In this document: positions 63,815-64,000 of the stretch, in pieces
Position numbering within the stretch: position 1 is the stretch's first letter
Layout: each line of letters starts with the position of its first letter
Assembly: GCF_900461555.1 (NCBI RefSeq)
Contig: NZ_UGOX01000001.1
Location: 2,245,501-2,309,500, forward strand
Reading direction: 5' to 3'
DNA length: 64,000 nt
Source: Legionella quinlivanii
Lineage (GTDB): Bacteria; Pseudomonadota; Gammaproteobacteria; Legionellales; Legionellaceae
Translations under genes and position numbers: made by a program
Notes under the pieces: model-generated
Databases searched by the model: none
What the model was told of the DNA's origin: nothing
The model's input: the letters and a program-made list of their open reading frames with translations, nothing else

Positions 63815-64000
63815 ATGAAATACCGATTATGTTGTGCGATGGGTCTATTTCTCGGAATGGGAATAGCCAGCACTTCGCTTTGCTATAGCTATGGATATCA
63901 CCATCGCTACTGGGGAGGGCAAAAGGTTATCATTATCAATCCCAATAACCCGGGATACTACAACGGGTATTATAATGGGTATAATCCCTATTATGCTCCC
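63815..64000 (+). CDS. Tyr/Asn/Gly-rich exported protein (partial, N-terminus)
   Basis: Open frame from ATG 63815 to the window end (62 codons, no stop), with AGGAAG 6 bases upstream. N-terminal MKYRLCCAMGLFLGMGIASTSLCYS is a signal peptide with several cysteines; the mature part repeats Tyr/Asn/Gly (YYNGYYNGYNPYYAP), as in small surface or periplasmic low-complexity proteins. The C-terminus is outside the window. Confidence 0.7.
   Translation, partial: MKYRLCCAMGLFLGMGIASTSLCYSYGYHHRYWGGQKVIIINPNNPGYYNGYYNGYNPYYAP

Overview
The window comes from a gammaproteobacterium of the Legionellaceae, most likely a Legionella species other than L. pneumophila. This is an inference. It rests on the AT-rich coding style, on PHB metabolism beside a V-type ATPase, on an OXA-type class D beta-lactamase, and above all on a high density of proteins that look eukaryotic: DH (RhoGEF)-like, MICAL-like, ankyrin plus CAAX, Rab-like GTPase, U-box, and papain-like protease plus ankyrin. 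Such proteins are typical of Dot/Icm type IV effectors. No Dot/Icm genes, rRNA, tRNA, CRISPR or insertion sequence was seen.

Layout. 1-5709 (minus): an intracellular PHB depolymerase gene leads a V-type ATPase operon, B-D-I-K-E, with E cut by the window edge. The K ring subunit carries the Na+-site residues known from Enterococcus hirae NtpK. 5776-11537 (minus): a membrane-fusion lipoprotein, an RND pump and a CSS-EAL c-di-GMP phosphodiesterase form one probable operon. 11620-24665: effector-like genes (divergent DH-like/MICAL-like pair, ankyrin-CAAX, a 1300-aa Tle1-like hydrolase with a long coiled coil, a second FAD enzyme) mixed with housekeeping genes (DJ-1/PfpI, M20 peptidase, AhpD-like). 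25090-32581 (minus): a surface-polysaccharide operon, Wzm-Wzt-(oxidoreductase/glycosyltransferase fusion)-GT2-GDP-fucose synthase-GT2.

32762-39745: a VOC protein, a secreted protein, an unknown 606-aa protein, then a beta-lactam response operon: a BlaI-type repressor, an M56 protease fused to a transpeptidase-like sensor, a class D beta-lactamase and a small exported protein, behind two TACTA/TAGTA operators. 39918-46308: a Rab-like GTPase, a thiopurine methyltransferase, two tandem paralogous membrane proteins with a shared promoter block, a second DH-like protein and an orphan UmuD. 46886-54149: an esterase/beta-lactamase-fold fusion, a papain-like/ankyrin protein, a DUF4156 lipoprotein, a TrxB-like flavoprotein and an unknown protein with a strong motif. 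54810-64000: YbiT-like ABC-F, cold-shock protein, DbpA helicase, APH-type kinase, metallo-beta-lactamase-fold hydrolase, a membrane protein joining a U-box to a J-domain, an unknown 563-aa protein and the start of a Tyr/Asn/Gly-rich exported protein.

Intergenic DNA holds several repeat families: three copies of a MITE-like palindrome of about 130 bp, pyrimidine-run hairpins, a 150-bp element with perfect 30-bp inverted arms around three tandem 22-23-bp units, and two copies of an element of about 210 bp with three DnaA-box-like sites and an identical 19-mer. The strongest leads are the U-box/J-domain fusion, the paired DnaA-box elements, the DH-like/MICAL-like divergent pair, the ankyrin-CAAX protein and the M56-transpeptidase receptor. 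All functional claims rest on motifs read by eye; no database search was run.
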